From Microvirga terrae (GTDB lineage Bacteria; Pseudomonadota; Alphaproteobacteria; Rhizobiales; Beijerinckiaceae): 64,000 nt of DNA. Under the pieces are notes generated by a model. The model was not told the DNA's origin and did not search any database. It was given only the letters and a program-made list of their open reading frames with translations. This document shows, piece after piece, positions 51,968-60,648 of this stretch. Each line of letters starts with the position of its first letter. Position 1 is the stretch's first letter. A program made the translations under genes and the position numbers. Where the stretch lies: the NCBI RefSeq assembly GCF_013307435.2, contig NZ_CP102845.1, positions 558,001 through 622,000 of the forward strand, in the 5' to 3' direction.

Positions 51968-52951
51968 TCAACCATTTTCATTAAGAAAACGTCTCACCGT
52001 CAAGCGCGAGACGATGCCCGTGATGAGGGCGACGAGCAGCGCGATGAGGACCACCACCGCGTAGCCGCTCCAGCTGATGGTAAAGGCGCCGAAGAGCGCT
52101 TCGAGCTGGTCGCCCGTGGGGCTGGCCCGCCACGAGCGGGTCACGAAGCCCAGGGTCAGGGTGAGGACCAGGGCCGCCGCCGCCCCGATGGCGCTGCCCC
52201 GCAACCCCAGGCGGAAGAAGCGGCGCTGGAACTCCCTGGCGATGAAGTCGTCGTTCGCGCCCACGAAATGGAGCACCTCCACGACCTCCCGGTTGCCCGC
52301 CATGGCGCCCCTCGTGGCGAAGATCACGGCAAGGCCCGCGGCCACCAGCACCAGGGCGACGAGAAAGACCCCGACGCCGATGATCGTGTTGGCCATGGTC
52401 GAGAGCCGGGACACCCAGAGGGCATGATCGTCCAGGGACGCGCCGGGCACCTCCCGCTGCAGGGATTGCCGCAAGGGTCCGAAATCGGGCTTCGCGTCCT
52501 GCTTGATCTTGATCACGATCAGGCGCGGAACCGGCAGATCCTTGAAGTCGAGGCCGGTTCCGAGCCACGGCTCGAGAAGGCGCTCCGATTCCTCCTTCGA
52601 GAAGGCCTGGGCCTGCTCCACGCCCGGCGCCTGGCGGGCGAGCGCCACGGCGCGGTCCACGTCCTGGTCGATCGCGCGTTGCGGATTCGGGCGGATCTGG
52701 ATCGTGACCTCCCGGGCGATCTCCGAGCGCCATTGGGCGGAGGAGGCCGAGACCAGTTCGGCGCCGCCGGCGCAGAGCGCGGCGAGAAAGGTCAGGATGG
52801 CGATGACGGCGGCGAGCGCCTGCCCGCCGGCCGAGTCCACTGGGACGAGTGGGGCGTTCCGGCTCAAGGATGCGGGCAGAGACCGCTTCTGCCCGTCGGG
52901 CGCGGCTGCCTTCCTCGGGCGGGGTTGGGACGCGGCGCTCATCCGCTTCAC
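51968..52951 (-). CDS. ftsX: Cell division ABC permease FtsX
   Basis: 327 residues. The first membrane helix (about 45-65) and the three C-terminal helices (about 190-325) frame a periplasmic domain of about 120 residues, the FtsX layout. It couples FtsE ATP use to periplasmic peptidoglycan hydrolase control at the septum. ATG 52951 overlaps the ftsE stop by 4 bp. Confidence 0.92.
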   Translation of the reverse strand: MKRMSAASQPRPRKAAAPDGQKRSLPASLSRNAPLVPVDSAGGQALAAVIAILTFLAALCAGGAELVSASSAQWRSEIAREVTIQIRPNPQRAIDQDVDRAVALARQAPGVEQAQAFSKEESERLLEPWLGTGLDFKDLPVPRLIVIKIKQDAKPDFGPLRQSLQREVPGASLDDHALWVSRLSTMANTIIGVGVFLVALVLVAAGLAVIFATRGAMAGNREVVEVLHFVGANDDFIAREFQRRFFRLGLRGSAIGAAAALVLTLTLGFVTRSWRASPTGDQLEALFGAFTISWSGYAVVVLIALLVALITGIVSRLTVRRFLNENG

Positions 52952-53616
52952 TCGTCGATATGCAGCTGGCCGTCGCCGAGCACGAGGCGGCGCACGTCGA
53001 GCTGATCCATGAGGCTGAAGTCGTGGGTCGCGATAACCACCGAGGTTCCGAGCCGGTTGAGCTCGATGAACAGGCGCAGCAGGCGTCGGGCGAGCGACGG
53101 ATCCACGTTGCCGGTCGGCTCGTCGGCGAGCAGCAGGTCGGGGCGCACGATCAGCGCGCGGGCGATGGCGGCGCGCTGCTTCTCGCCGCCCGACAGCACC
53201 GGCGGCAGCATGTGCATCCGGTCGCCCAGGCCCACCCAGCGCAGGAGTTCCACGACCTCCGCCCGGTAGCTCGATTCCTCCTTGCCCTGCACCCGCAGCG
53301 GCAGCGCCACGTTCTCGTAGGTGGTCAGGTGGTCGAGGAGGCGGAAATCCTGGAACACCACGCCCATCCGGCGACGCAACGACGTCAGTTCGTCCTTGGA
53401 GATCCGCGAGACGTCCTCGCCGAACAGGGAGATCAGACCGCGGGTCGGCTTCACCGACATCAGGATGAGCCGAAGCAGGGTCGTCTTGCCGGCGCCCGAC
53501 GGGCCGGTGAGGAACTGGAAGGAGTTCGGCTCGATGGAGAAGGTCAGGTCGCGCAGGACCTCGGGCCCCATGCCGTAGCGCACGCCCACATTCTCGAAAT
53601 GCACGGCCGCCACCAT
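52948..53616 (-). CDS. ftsE: Cell division ATP-binding protein FtsE
   Basis: 222 residues from ATG 53616. Walker A GPSGAGKTT, the signature LSGGEKQR and Walker B LLADEPTGNVD are intact, and the switch histidine is in IATHDFSL. FtsE-X activates septal cell wall hydrolases. An upstream ATG at 53667 would add a short acidic stretch and is possible. Confidence 0.93.
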   Translation of the reverse strand: MVAAVHFENVGVRYGMGPEVLRDLTFSIEPNSFQFLTGPSGAGKTTLLRLILMSVKPTRGLISLFGEDVSRISKDELTSLRRRMGVVFQDFRLLDHLTTYENVALPLRVQGKEESSYRAEVVELLRWVGLGDRMHMLPPVLSGGEKQRAAIARALIVRPDLLLADEPTGNVDPSLARRLLRLFIELNRLGTSVVIATHDFSLMDQLDVRRLVLGDGQLHIDE

Positions 53617-53983
53617 GCTCTCATCGTCGTCCTCGTGGTGAAACGCCCTCACGCGTGCTCTAGCCATCCTTGGAGGTTGCCGGTTCTTGTGGCGGACGAA
53701 GGCCGCGATTCGCCTTCTTATCGCCCCTGTATGGTTAGCAAGCCATAAACTTGCGGGCCCTGGACGCAAAGCGAGGGTTTCGCGGGACATTGCCGCAGGA
53801 GGGAAGGGGGATCGTGCTTCAAGAAGCCCCTCCCGCGTCACCACCTGCCCTGTGCCGGCGATCCCGGACAGGACAGCAAAACCCGCCCGTCACCCGCGAA
53901 AACCATGGAGTCCGTTTGACATCCCGGGCCAAGCATGGTCGTGAAGGGGAAAGCACTAGGGCCTCCCATTCTTTGCTGGATTG
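53617..53983. other. 367-bp intergenic region before ftsE and hpt
   Basis: Both ftsE (leftward) and hpt (rightward) start from it. No small gene is convincing. It holds an isolated TTGACA at 53916-53921 without a good -10, and a degenerate REP-like stretch near 53850-53880 (CCTGTGCCGGCGATCC). I see no conserved RNA element. Confidence 0.5.
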
Positions 53984-54559
53984 ATGACGATGAGCACTGC
54001 CCCCCGCATCCGGGTTCTCTTCGACGAAGACACGATCGCCAAGCGCAACGAGGCGCTGGCCCAGGAGATCGCGGCCGCCAAGCCGCAGAACCTGCTCGTC
54101 GTTGCCGTGCTCAAGGGCAGCTTCATGTTCGCCGCCGACCTGATCCGTGCCCTGCACCGCTCCGGTCTCGCCCCGCAGGTCGAGTTCGTGCACCTGTCGA
54201 GCTATCTCGACGGCACCGTCTCAACCGGCAACGTGACGATCCTGCGGGACGTGGAGAGCGACGTGCGCGGCCGCGACGTGCTGCTCGTGGACGACATCCT
54301 CGAGTCGGGCCGGACGGTGACCTTCGCCAAGGACCTGCTGATGGCCCGCGGCGCCAAGAGCGTGAAGACCGCGGTGCTCCTGGAGAAGCCCGGCAAACGC
54401 GCCGTGCAGATCCACCCGGATTACGTGGGCTTCACCTGCCCGGACGTGTTCGTCGTCGGCTACGGCATGGACGTGGCCCATTCCTACCGCCAGCTCCCCT
54501 TCGTGGGCGTGGTCGACCACCTCGACAAGAGCCCCGACCTGTTCGACAAGCCGGAATGA
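53984..54559 (+). CDS. hpt: Hypoxanthine phosphoribosyltransferase
   Basis: 191 residues. TTG 53981 and ATG 53984 are both possible; TGGA 3 bp before is a weak ribosome site, and ATG 53990 is a further option. PRPP-binding motif LLVDDILESGRT and the FVHLSSYLDGT loop are typical of the type I purine phosphoribosyltransferases. Salvages hypoxanthine (and guanine). Meets the convergent tspO gene with no gap. Confidence 0.9.
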   Translation: MTMSTAPRIRVLFDEDTIAKRNEALAQEIAAAKPQNLLVVAVLKGSFMFAADLIRALHRSGLAPQVEFVHLSSYLDGTVSTGNVTILRDVESDVRGRDVLLVDDILESGRTVTFAKDLLMARGAKSVKTAVLLEKPGKRAVQIHPDYVGFTCPDVFVVGYGMDVAHSYRQLPFVGVVDHLDKSPDLFDKPE

Positions 54560-55069
54560 TCAGCCGTTGAGCCGCCAGATCGTCCCGTTGAGCAGGGTCG
54601 CATAGGCCACCCAGGCGAGATAGGGCAGGAGGAGGAGGCCGGCCGTGCGGTCGAGCCTCCAGAAAGCGCGGATCGTCGCCAGGATCGCCACGATCAGGGC
54701 CGCGATGACCACGAGGCCCGCGAGCGGGCTCTTGCTGCCGAAGAACGCGAAGGACCAAAGCCCGTTCAAGGTCAGCTGCACGAAGAACGCCACGATGGCC
54801 GCCCCGCGGCCGGGCCGGTTCTCCGGAAGGCTGAGGATGCGCCAGAGCGCATAGGCCATCAGGGCGTAGAGCAGGGTCCAGGCGACCGGGAAGGCCCAGT
54901 TCGGCGGCGTGAAGCCGGGCTTCTGCAGGGCCGCATACCAGCCCGGGATGTTCGGCTGCGTGATGAGGCTTGCCGAGACCGCCACGGCGACCACCGGCAG
55001 CACGCTCACCAGGAAGCGCGGCAGCCGCGGCATTGCATGGCTGCCCGGCGCAGTTTGGTCTGTATGCAT
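54560..55069 (-). CDS. tspO: TspO/MBR (tryptophan-rich sensory protein) family
   Basis: 169 residues with five membrane helices. PGWYAALQKPGFTPPNWAFPVAWTLLY and FFVQLTLNGLWSFAFFGSKSPL carry the tryptophan-rich signature. In alphaproteobacteria TspO binds tetrapyrroles and tunes photosynthesis or stress genes. Convergent with hpt and divergent from metC. Confidence 0.9.
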   Translation of the reverse strand: MHTDQTAPGSHAMPRLPRFLVSVLPVVAVAVSASLITQPNIPGWYAALQKPGFTPPNWAFPVAWTLLYALMAYALWRILSLPENRPGRGAAIVAFFVQLTLNGLWSFAFFGSKSPLAGLVVIAALIVAILATIRAFWRLDRTAGLLLLPYLAWVAYATLLNGTIWRLNG

Positions 55070-55142
55070 GCTCGAATTCCCTCTATGAGGTGCGCATCAT
55101 TGTCCCTGTGACGCAACCTGTCACGCTTGCGGAGGTTCCCTC

Positions 55143-56294
55143 ATGTCGCCATCGCGTTCCCCATGGTCGAAGCGCAGCCTGACCGCTCAGGCCATGGGCC
55201 ATGTGGATCCGATCACGAAAGCGATCGTGCCGCCGATCCACGTGACGACCACCTATATCCGCGACGAGGACAACGCCTACTCCTCCGGGTTCGTCTACGG
55301 CCGGCCGGACAATGCCACGGTCCGGGAGGCGGAAGAGGTTCTGGCCATGCTGGAAGAGGCCGAGGCCGGCGCCCTGCTGTTCTCCTCCGGCATGGCGGCC
55401 GCCACCGCCGTGTTCCAGGCGCTCGATCCCGGCGATCACATCGTGGCCTCCAAGGTCATGTACTGGGCGCTGCGCAGCTGGCTGACGACGGAGGCCGTGC
55501 GCTGGGGCCTCAAGGTCGATTTCGTCGAGACGGACAACCTCGATGCCCTGCAGCAAGCCGTGAAGCCCGGCGAGACCAAGCTGGTCTGGATCGAGACGCC
55601 CTCGAACCCGCTCTGGACCATCACCGACATCGCGGCCGCCGCCGCGATCGCCCATGCGGCCGGGGCCCGACTCGCGGTCGATTCGACTACGGCCTCGCCG
55701 TATCATACCAGGCCGCTGACGCTCGGCGCCGACATCGTCATGCATGCGGCCACCAAGGTGCTGAACGGCCATTCCGACGTGGTGGCCGGCGTGCTCGCGG
55801 GCGCCAAGGCCGACGCTTTCTGGGCGCGGGTCGCGTCGGTCCGCAAGATGCAGGGCGCTATCCTCGGGCCGTTCGAGGCCTACCTCCTGATGCGCGGCAT
55901 GCGCACGCTCCACGTCCGGGCGGCCGCCCAGGCGCGGAGCGCGCTCGACCTGGCGCAGCGGTTCTCAGGCCACCCGAAGGTTGCCCGCGTGCTCTATCCC
56001 GGCCTGCCGCAGCATCCGGGCCACGACATCGCGGCCCGGCAGATGGAGAACGGCTTCGGCTACATGCTGTCGATCCAGGTCTCGGACGGGGAGGCCGCGG
56101 CGATCCGCACGGCCGCCCGCGTGGGCCTGTGGAAGCGCGCGACGTCGCTGGGCGGCGTCGAGAGCCTGATCGAGCACCGCGCCTCCATCGAAGGTCCCGG
56201 CACCCCGTGCCCGCCGGACCTCCTGCGCCTCTCCACCGGCATCGAGGACGTGGAGGATCTGTATCGGGATCTCGATACGGCTCTGCGGGGCTGA
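55143..56294 (+). CDS. metC: Cystathionine beta-lyase/gamma-lyase family (MetC-like) enzyme
   Basis: 383 residues, GGAGG before ATG 55143. PLP fold type I of the Cys/Met family: SSGMAAATAVFQAL, VDSTTASPYHTRPL and the PLP lysine in HAATKVLNGHSDVV. C-terminal FGYMLSIQV and SLGGVESLIEHRA are typical. Probably cleaves cystathionine to homocysteine; transsulfuration direction cannot be proven. Not next to metX in this window (separated by 11 kb). Confidence 0.88.
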   Translation: MSPSRSPWSKRSLTAQAMGHVDPITKAIVPPIHVTTTYIRDEDNAYSSGFVYGRPDNATVREAEEVLAMLEEAEAGALLFSSGMAAATAVFQALDPGDHIVASKVMYWALRSWLTTEAVRWGLKVDFVETDNLDALQQAVKPGETKLVWIETPSNPLWTITDIAAAAAIAHAAGARLAVDSTTASPYHTRPLTLGADIVMHAATKVLNGHSDVVAGVLAGAKADAFWARVASVRKMQGAILGPFEAYLLMRGMRTLHVRAAAQARSALDLAQRFSGHPKVARVLYPGLPQHPGHDIAARQMENGFGYMLSIQVSDGEAAAIRTAARVGLWKRATSLGGVESLIEHRASIEGPGTPCPPDLLRLSTGIEDVEDLYRDLDTALRG

Positions 56295-56305
56295 CGGTCC
56301 TCCCG

Positions 56306-56341
56306 CGTCATGGCCGGCACTAGCACGAGGCCGGGGCCACG
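56306..56341. repeat. Degenerate REP-like palindrome
   Basis: GTCATGGCCGGCACTAGCACGAGGCCGGGGCC; the same arms and loop as the other copies but with insertions. Lies between metC and cpdB. Confidence 0.45.
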
Positions 56342-56473
56342 GGGCCAGCGTCGGGCTGCCTTGTCCCCGTTCTTCGGCCCCGTTAGCCAGCTATCTTGAT
56401 CCTGTCATAAAACCTGTGCTTCTCTCGGCTAGACGCGAATGCAATTCGCCAAAAGACACGCCAAGGGAAGACC

Positions 56474-58417
56474 ATGACACAATCCATCACCCGCCGCCGC
56501 GTCCTCCAGACCGGCGTCGCCGCCGCCGCCGTTACCGGCATGCCCCGGTTCGCCTTCGCGGCCGGCCCGGTCGTGAAGCTCCGCGTCATGGAGACCACCG
56601 ACCTCCACGTGAACATCTTCCCATACGACTATTATCGCGATGCCGCCGACGATACGGTGGGCCTGGTGCGCACCGCGACGCTCGTGAAAGGGGCCCGGGC
56701 CGAGGCCAAGAACAGCCTGCTGTTCGACAACGGCGACCTGATCCAGGGCTCGCCGCTGGGCGACTTCGTCGCCTATCGCCGCGGCATGAAGCCGGGCGAC
56801 GTGCATCCCATGGTGGCCGCCATGAACGAGCTCAACTACGATTGCGGCACCCTGGGCAACCACGAGTTCAATTACGGCCTGGACTTCCTTCAGAATTCGC
56901 TCGGCGCCGCAAAATTCCCGCTGGTCTGCGCCAACGTCATCAAGGCGAACGGCGAGACCCTGCTCAAGCCCTGGCTCGTCCTCGATCGCGAATTCGTCGA
57001 TGAAGCCGGCGCCAAGCAGACGCTCAAGGTCGGCGTGATCGGCTTCGTTCCGCCGCAGATCGTGCAGTGGGACAAGGCCAATCTCGACGGCGAGGCCACC
57101 ACCATCGACATCGTCGATGCGGCCACCAAGTATGTGCCGGAACTCAAGAAGGCTGGCGCCGACATCGTCGTGGCGCTCTGCCATTCGGGCATCGCCGGCG
57201 GCGAGCGCAAGGGCGGCGAGGAGAATGCCGCGCTGCACCTCGCCAAGGTCGAGGGCATCGACGTGATCCTCACGGGTCATCAGCATTTCACGTTCCCGGG
57301 CGGCAAGGAATTCAACAACATTCCCGGCGTCGACGTGAAGGCCGGCACGCTCCACGGCAAGCCGGCCGTCATGGCCGGCTTCTGGGGCAGCCATCTCGGC
57401 CTTGTCGATCTCGAGCTCACCAAGGAGGGCGACGCCTGGAAGGTGGCGAATTTCCGCACCGAGGCGCGTCCCATCTACGACCGTGTCGACCGCAAGATCG
57501 TCGCGAAGGTCGATTCGGACGCGGCCATCATGGCGGCCGCCCAGGCCGGCCACGACGCGACCCTGAAATACGTGCGCGAGCCCGTCGGCACCACGGCGGT
57601 TCCGATCCACTCCTACTACTCGCTCGTGTCGGACGACGCCTCCGTGAAGCTCGTTGCCGAGGCGCAAGCCTGGTACGTGGCCGATCAGCTCAAGGCCTCG
57701 CCCTTCAAGGACCTGCCGATCCTCTCGGCGGCGGCGCCCTTCAAGGCCGGCGGCCGCGGCGGTCCCAACTACTTCACCGAGATCAAGCCCGGCCCGCTCG
57801 CCATCAAGGACATGGCGGACATCTACATCTACCCGAACACGATCCGCGTGGTGAAGGTCACGGGCGCGCAGGTGCGCGAATGGCTGGAGCGCTCGGCCGG
57901 CATCTACAACCAGATCGATCCGGCCAAGGGCGGCGAACAGGAGCTCATCAACCAAAAGTTCCCGGCCTACAATTTCGACGTGATCGCGGGCGTGCAGTAC
58001 AAGATCGATCCGACTCAAGGATCGCGCTACGACGACAACGGCAAGGTCGTGAATGCCGATGCGCACCGCATCAAGGACCTGACCTATAACGGCAAGCCCG
58101 TGACGGACGATCAGCAGTTCCTCGTGGTGACCAACAACTATCGCGCCGGCGGCGGCGGCAACTTCCCCGGAGCGGACGGCACCACCATCGTGTTCGAGGC
58201 GCCGGACCTCACCCGCGACGCGATCATGCGCTACATCGTCGAGAAGAAGGAAGTGGCCCCGAAAGCCGACGGCTCCTGGTCGCTCGCGGCGCCCGCGGGC
58301 GTCACCGTGACCTTTACCACCGGTCCGAATGCCGCCAACTACCAGCCGGCCGGCATCAAGGTCGAGAAGATGGGCGACGCCCCGGAGGGTTTCGTGAAGT
58401 ACCGCATCGTGAGCTGA
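56474..58417 (+). CDS. cpdB: 2',3'-cyclic-nucleotide 2'-phosphodiesterase / 3'-nucleotidase
   Basis: 647 residues with a twin-arginine-like signal (TRRRVLQTG then a hydrophobic core, cleavage near FAFAA). Calcineurin-like metallophosphatase motifs TTDLHVN, DNGDLI, GNHEFN and GHQHF are intact, followed by the 5'-nucleotidase C-terminal domain. It acts in the periplasm to recover phosphate and nucleosides from RNA breakdown. RBS AGGGAAG upstream. Confidence 0.93.
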   Translation: MTQSITRRRVLQTGVAAAAVTGMPRFAFAAGPVVKLRVMETTDLHVNIFPYDYYRDAADDTVGLVRTATLVKGARAEAKNSLLFDNGDLIQGSPLGDFVAYRRGMKPGDVHPMVAAMNELNYDCGTLGNHEFNYGLDFLQNSLGAAKFPLVCANVIKANGETLLKPWLVLDREFVDEAGAKQTLKVGVIGFVPPQIVQWDKANLDGEATTIDIVDAATKYVPELKKAGADIVVALCHSGIAGGERKGGEENAALHLAKVEGIDVILTGHQHFTFPGGKEFNNIPGVDVKAGTLHGKPAVMAGFWGSHLGLVDLELTKEGDAWKVANFRTEARPIYDRVDRKIVAKVDSDAAIMAAAQAGHDATLKYVREPVGTTAVPIHSYYSLVSDDASVKLVAEAQAWYVADQLKASPFKDLPILSAAAPFKAGGRGGPNYFTEIKPGPLAIKDMADIYIYPNTIRVVKVTGAQVREWLERSAGIYNQIDPAKGGEQELINQKFPAYNFDVIAGVQYKIDPTQGSRYDDNGKVVNADAHRIKDLTYNGKPVTDDQQFLVVTNNYRAGGGGNFPGADGTTIVFEAPDLTRDAIMRYIVEKKEVAPKADGSWSLAAPAGVTVTFTTGPNAANYQPAGIKVEKMGDAPEGFVKYRIVS

Positions 58418-58732
58418 TCCTCACGCAAGCAGGATAGGGAGGCGGCCGGGCGCGAGCCCGGCCGTTCTGCTTTCAGGATCCTGCGGACAGTAAACCCATC
58501 ACGTGGATGTGACCGGTCGTGCGTCATTGCAGGGATGGCCGGGAATAGAGGCATCGTCGCGCGTCATGTCACTGAACGCAAATCGCAATTCTCCCGGCTG
58601 ATAGTGAGGATCCTCTGGCGTAAAATTCAACACATCCAGCGGTTGAGAGAACTTTAACGCAGCGTTAACCAGCGTCGTCGCGAATGCCTGTATCGCTCCT
58701 GTTCGATCCCCATTGCTGCACCGATTGTTTTG
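58418..58732. other. 315-bp intergenic region after cpdB
   Basis: Contains the cpdB terminator (58443-58466), a degenerate REP-like stretch (near 58522-58545, CGTCATTGCAGGGATGGCCGG) and a palindrome TTTAACGCAGCGTTAACC near 58652-58671. No small gene recognised. Confidence 0.5.
58443..58475 (+). terminator. Terminator-like hairpin after cpdB
   Basis: CGGCCGGGC-GCGA-GCCCGGCCG (58443-58464), perfect 9-bp arms with a GCGA loop, followed by a T-rich stretch TTCTGCTTTC. T-run is weak. Confidence 0.6.
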
Positions 58733-59482
58733 ATGATTTTGCTGCTTCGCCGCTCGGTTTCGCTTCTTCCGTCTTTGCTCCTTCTGGCTTCTCCTCTCCT
58801 GGCATCGCCCGCGATGACGACGGTCGCCGTGGCCAACGAGGTCGAGATCTGGAGCGGGACCCTCACCTCGTCCTGGCTCGACGATCATCTGGCGGTCAAG
58901 CGTGCGACCCGGCCGCGCGCGCCGGCCCGGTTGAACCGCACGCAGGTCTGGGCCAGCGGCATCGCCCGCACCGACATGCAGGCCTTCCTGCCGACGGATG
59001 TCGATCGCGCGGTCGGGGCCAAGATGCAGCCGTTCCAGGGGTATAATTTTCTGGTCGGGACGGAACTGGTCCGTGGTGGCGGCGAGACGAGCCTCCTGTC
59101 GTCGAAGGCGAGCTGGGAGGCCTTCGTGAGGCGGGACTGGGAGCGCCTCGGCGTCACGGTCGGCGTGACGACGGCGGGCTTCCTCGACAGCGGGCAGAGT
59201 GCCTATTCGCAATCGCTGAGTGGCATCATGGACATTCCGCTCGATCTCTCCTTCCAGGCATGGAGCACCGAGCTGCGGCTCGCTCCCAGCATGAACCTGG
59301 ACGGCGTCAGCGGAGACATCAGCACAGGCCTTGTGTCGGAACTCGTCGGTCGAACCCGGCTGACCTCGCCGGCCGACCGCTTCCGGTCGGACCTCCATGT
59401 CCGGGTCGGCTATGGGGTCGCGCCCAACACCCGGCCCGTCGCGTCAGCGACGCTCGAGCTGCGGATCGCGCCCAACCTCTGA
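58733..59482 (+). CDS. Exported hypothetical protein (possible beta-barrel-like)
   Basis: 249 residues from ATG 58733 (a TTG one codon earlier is also possible). A signal peptide (cleavage near VAVANE) precedes a region with many alternating hydrophobic strands (ETSLLSSKASWEAFVRRDW, TVGVTTAGFLDSG, WSTELRLAPSMNLDG) and ends in LRIAPNL. This pattern is like a small outer-membrane barrel or a porin-like protein, but I do not recognise the family. No terminal aromatic residue is present, which is unusual for a barrel. Confidence 0.6.
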   Translation: MILLLRRSVSLLPSLLLLASPLLASPAMTTVAVANEVEIWSGTLTSSWLDDHLAVKRATRPRAPARLNRTQVWASGIARTDMQAFLPTDVDRAVGAKMQPFQGYNFLVGTELVRGGGETSLLSSKASWEAFVRRDWERLGVTVGVTTAGFLDSGQSAYSQSLSGIMDIPLDLSFQAWSTELRLAPSMNLDGVSGDISTGLVSELVGRTRLTSPADRFRSDLHVRVGYGVAPNTRPVASATLELRIAPNL

Positions 59483-59691
59483 CGCCGGCAGCCGCCGCGG
59501 GGATCCCGGCTCCTTCCACCGCAGAACCCCGAGACCCGAACCTGACCTCTGGCGCATATCTTTACCGCCGAGGAGCAGGACGCCGTCCTCGGATGGCTTG
59601 AAAAAGCCCTCGAAGGGAAGAAATAGAACCGGGACTGCCAGCAGCGCCCGGGCTCCGGCCCGTTGATCAAGGCGCGTGATCGGAGAGAATT

Positions 59692-59916
59692 GTGGGACAG
59701 CTGACCTTCGACGGCCTCGGGCCCTACGACCTGCCCGACGCAACCCATGCCGATGCGCAAAAGGACGGCGATGGGTTCATGATCTCGTTTCGCCTGTGGA
59801 AGTCGGAGAAGGAATGGACCCTGGTCCGAATCCATGTGAGCGACAAGGAGGCCGAAAAGCTCGGCCGCCAGATCGGGGATGCCCGCGTCAGATCGGACGG
59901 ATCGACCATCATCTAG
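59692..59916 (+). CDS. Small hypothetical protein, 74 residues
   Basis: GTG 59692 with GGAG (59682-59685) 6 bp upstream. A small soluble alpha/beta protein (LTFDGLGPYDLPDATHADAQ, SEKEWTLVRIHVSDKEAEKL) of unknown family. Codon use is normal for the window. First of three tiny genes between 59.7 and 60.6 kb. Confidence 0.55.
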   Translation: MGQLTFDGLGPYDLPDATHADAQKDGDGFMISFRLWKSEKEWTLVRIHVSDKEAEKLGRQIGDARVRSDGSTII

Positions 59917-60104
59917 ATCTCATGGTCACCCTTGATCCCGCGTCCATGCGAGGCGTATGGCCAGGATGCTCTCCGAACCCGGCCGGGGACCTCTCAAAAG
60001 CCGCATTGTCGCTCTAGATGAGGAGAATCGGCAGCTCATCGTTCGGCTGCTGTTCTTTCAGGCGCAATCCTGCCCTCGAAGCCCATGTCATTTCGAGGTG
60101 TATC

Positions 60105-60326
60105 ATGAAGACGCAACTGCAGCCGATCCGCGGCTATCGAGCGCTCGTCGTCGACCGGTCGACAGGGAACTTCGCAACGCATCATCTGCACAGCGATGAT
60201 CACGATCTTGCCAATGAGTGGGCCCGTTGCCTGGCTCAATCGTGCCGGGTGGAGCTCTGGCATGATGCTCAGCTCGTCGGGTCCTTCCCTCCCATGGTGA
60301 GCCGCAGGACGGTGCGCCTCGGTTGA
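60105..60326 (+). CDS. Small hypothetical protein, 73 residues
   Basis: ATG 60105 with GAGGTG 4 bp upstream. Soluble, with two histidines (FATHHLHSDDHD), possibly a compact alpha/beta fold (VRL near the end). Family not recognised. Follows an unexplained 188-bp gap. Not conserved enough to name. Confidence 0.5.
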   Translation: MKTQLQPIRGYRALVVDRSTGNFATHHLHSDDHDLANEWARCLAQSCRVELWHDAQLVGSFPPMVSRRTVRLG

Positions 60327-60469
60327 GGCGTCGGCCCTGGGGTGCGGCGTGTTCTTACAAATGACGTGTTGTCGCTATATGTTTGATGGATCAGCGGTTC
60401 CCTAGTCGGCCGCTGCCCTTTTGGGCGCATGAGGCGTCTCGGAGCTGTCCGGGCTTTGGAGAATGACGC

Positions 60470-60625
60470 ATGCCAGTCGATCTGCCGCCGAACAAGAAGC
60501 CCCCTCTCTCCGCCGAGGCCACGTTCAGCCTGCTGCTGGACCGGTCCTTGAACTGGCTTGCGGTGGTTGTGGTGATTGCCCTGCTGCTGTGGGCCTATGA
60601 ACTGGGTCTGATGCCGCTGATCTAG
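60470..60625 (+). CDS. 51-residue single-pass membrane protein
   Basis: ATG 60470 with GGAG (60458-60461) 8 bp upstream. A basic/proline-rich N-terminus (LPPNKKPPLSAE) precedes one membrane segment (about 28-45, WLAVVVVIALLLW). Family not recognised; similar tiny proteins recur in Hyphomicrobiales. Ends near the convergent yihY-like gene. Confidence 0.55.
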   Translation: MPVDLPPNKKPPLSAEATFSLLLDRSLNWLAVVVVIALLLWAYELGLMPLI

Positions 60626-60648
60626 GCATCGCACGCCGATGTGACGCA

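Noticed and set aside
59549..59626. Natural-looking short peptide frame ending TAG, with possible CTG start
   Set aside because: No usable start codon or ribosome site; may be a remnant of a longer gene, so it is noted but not called.
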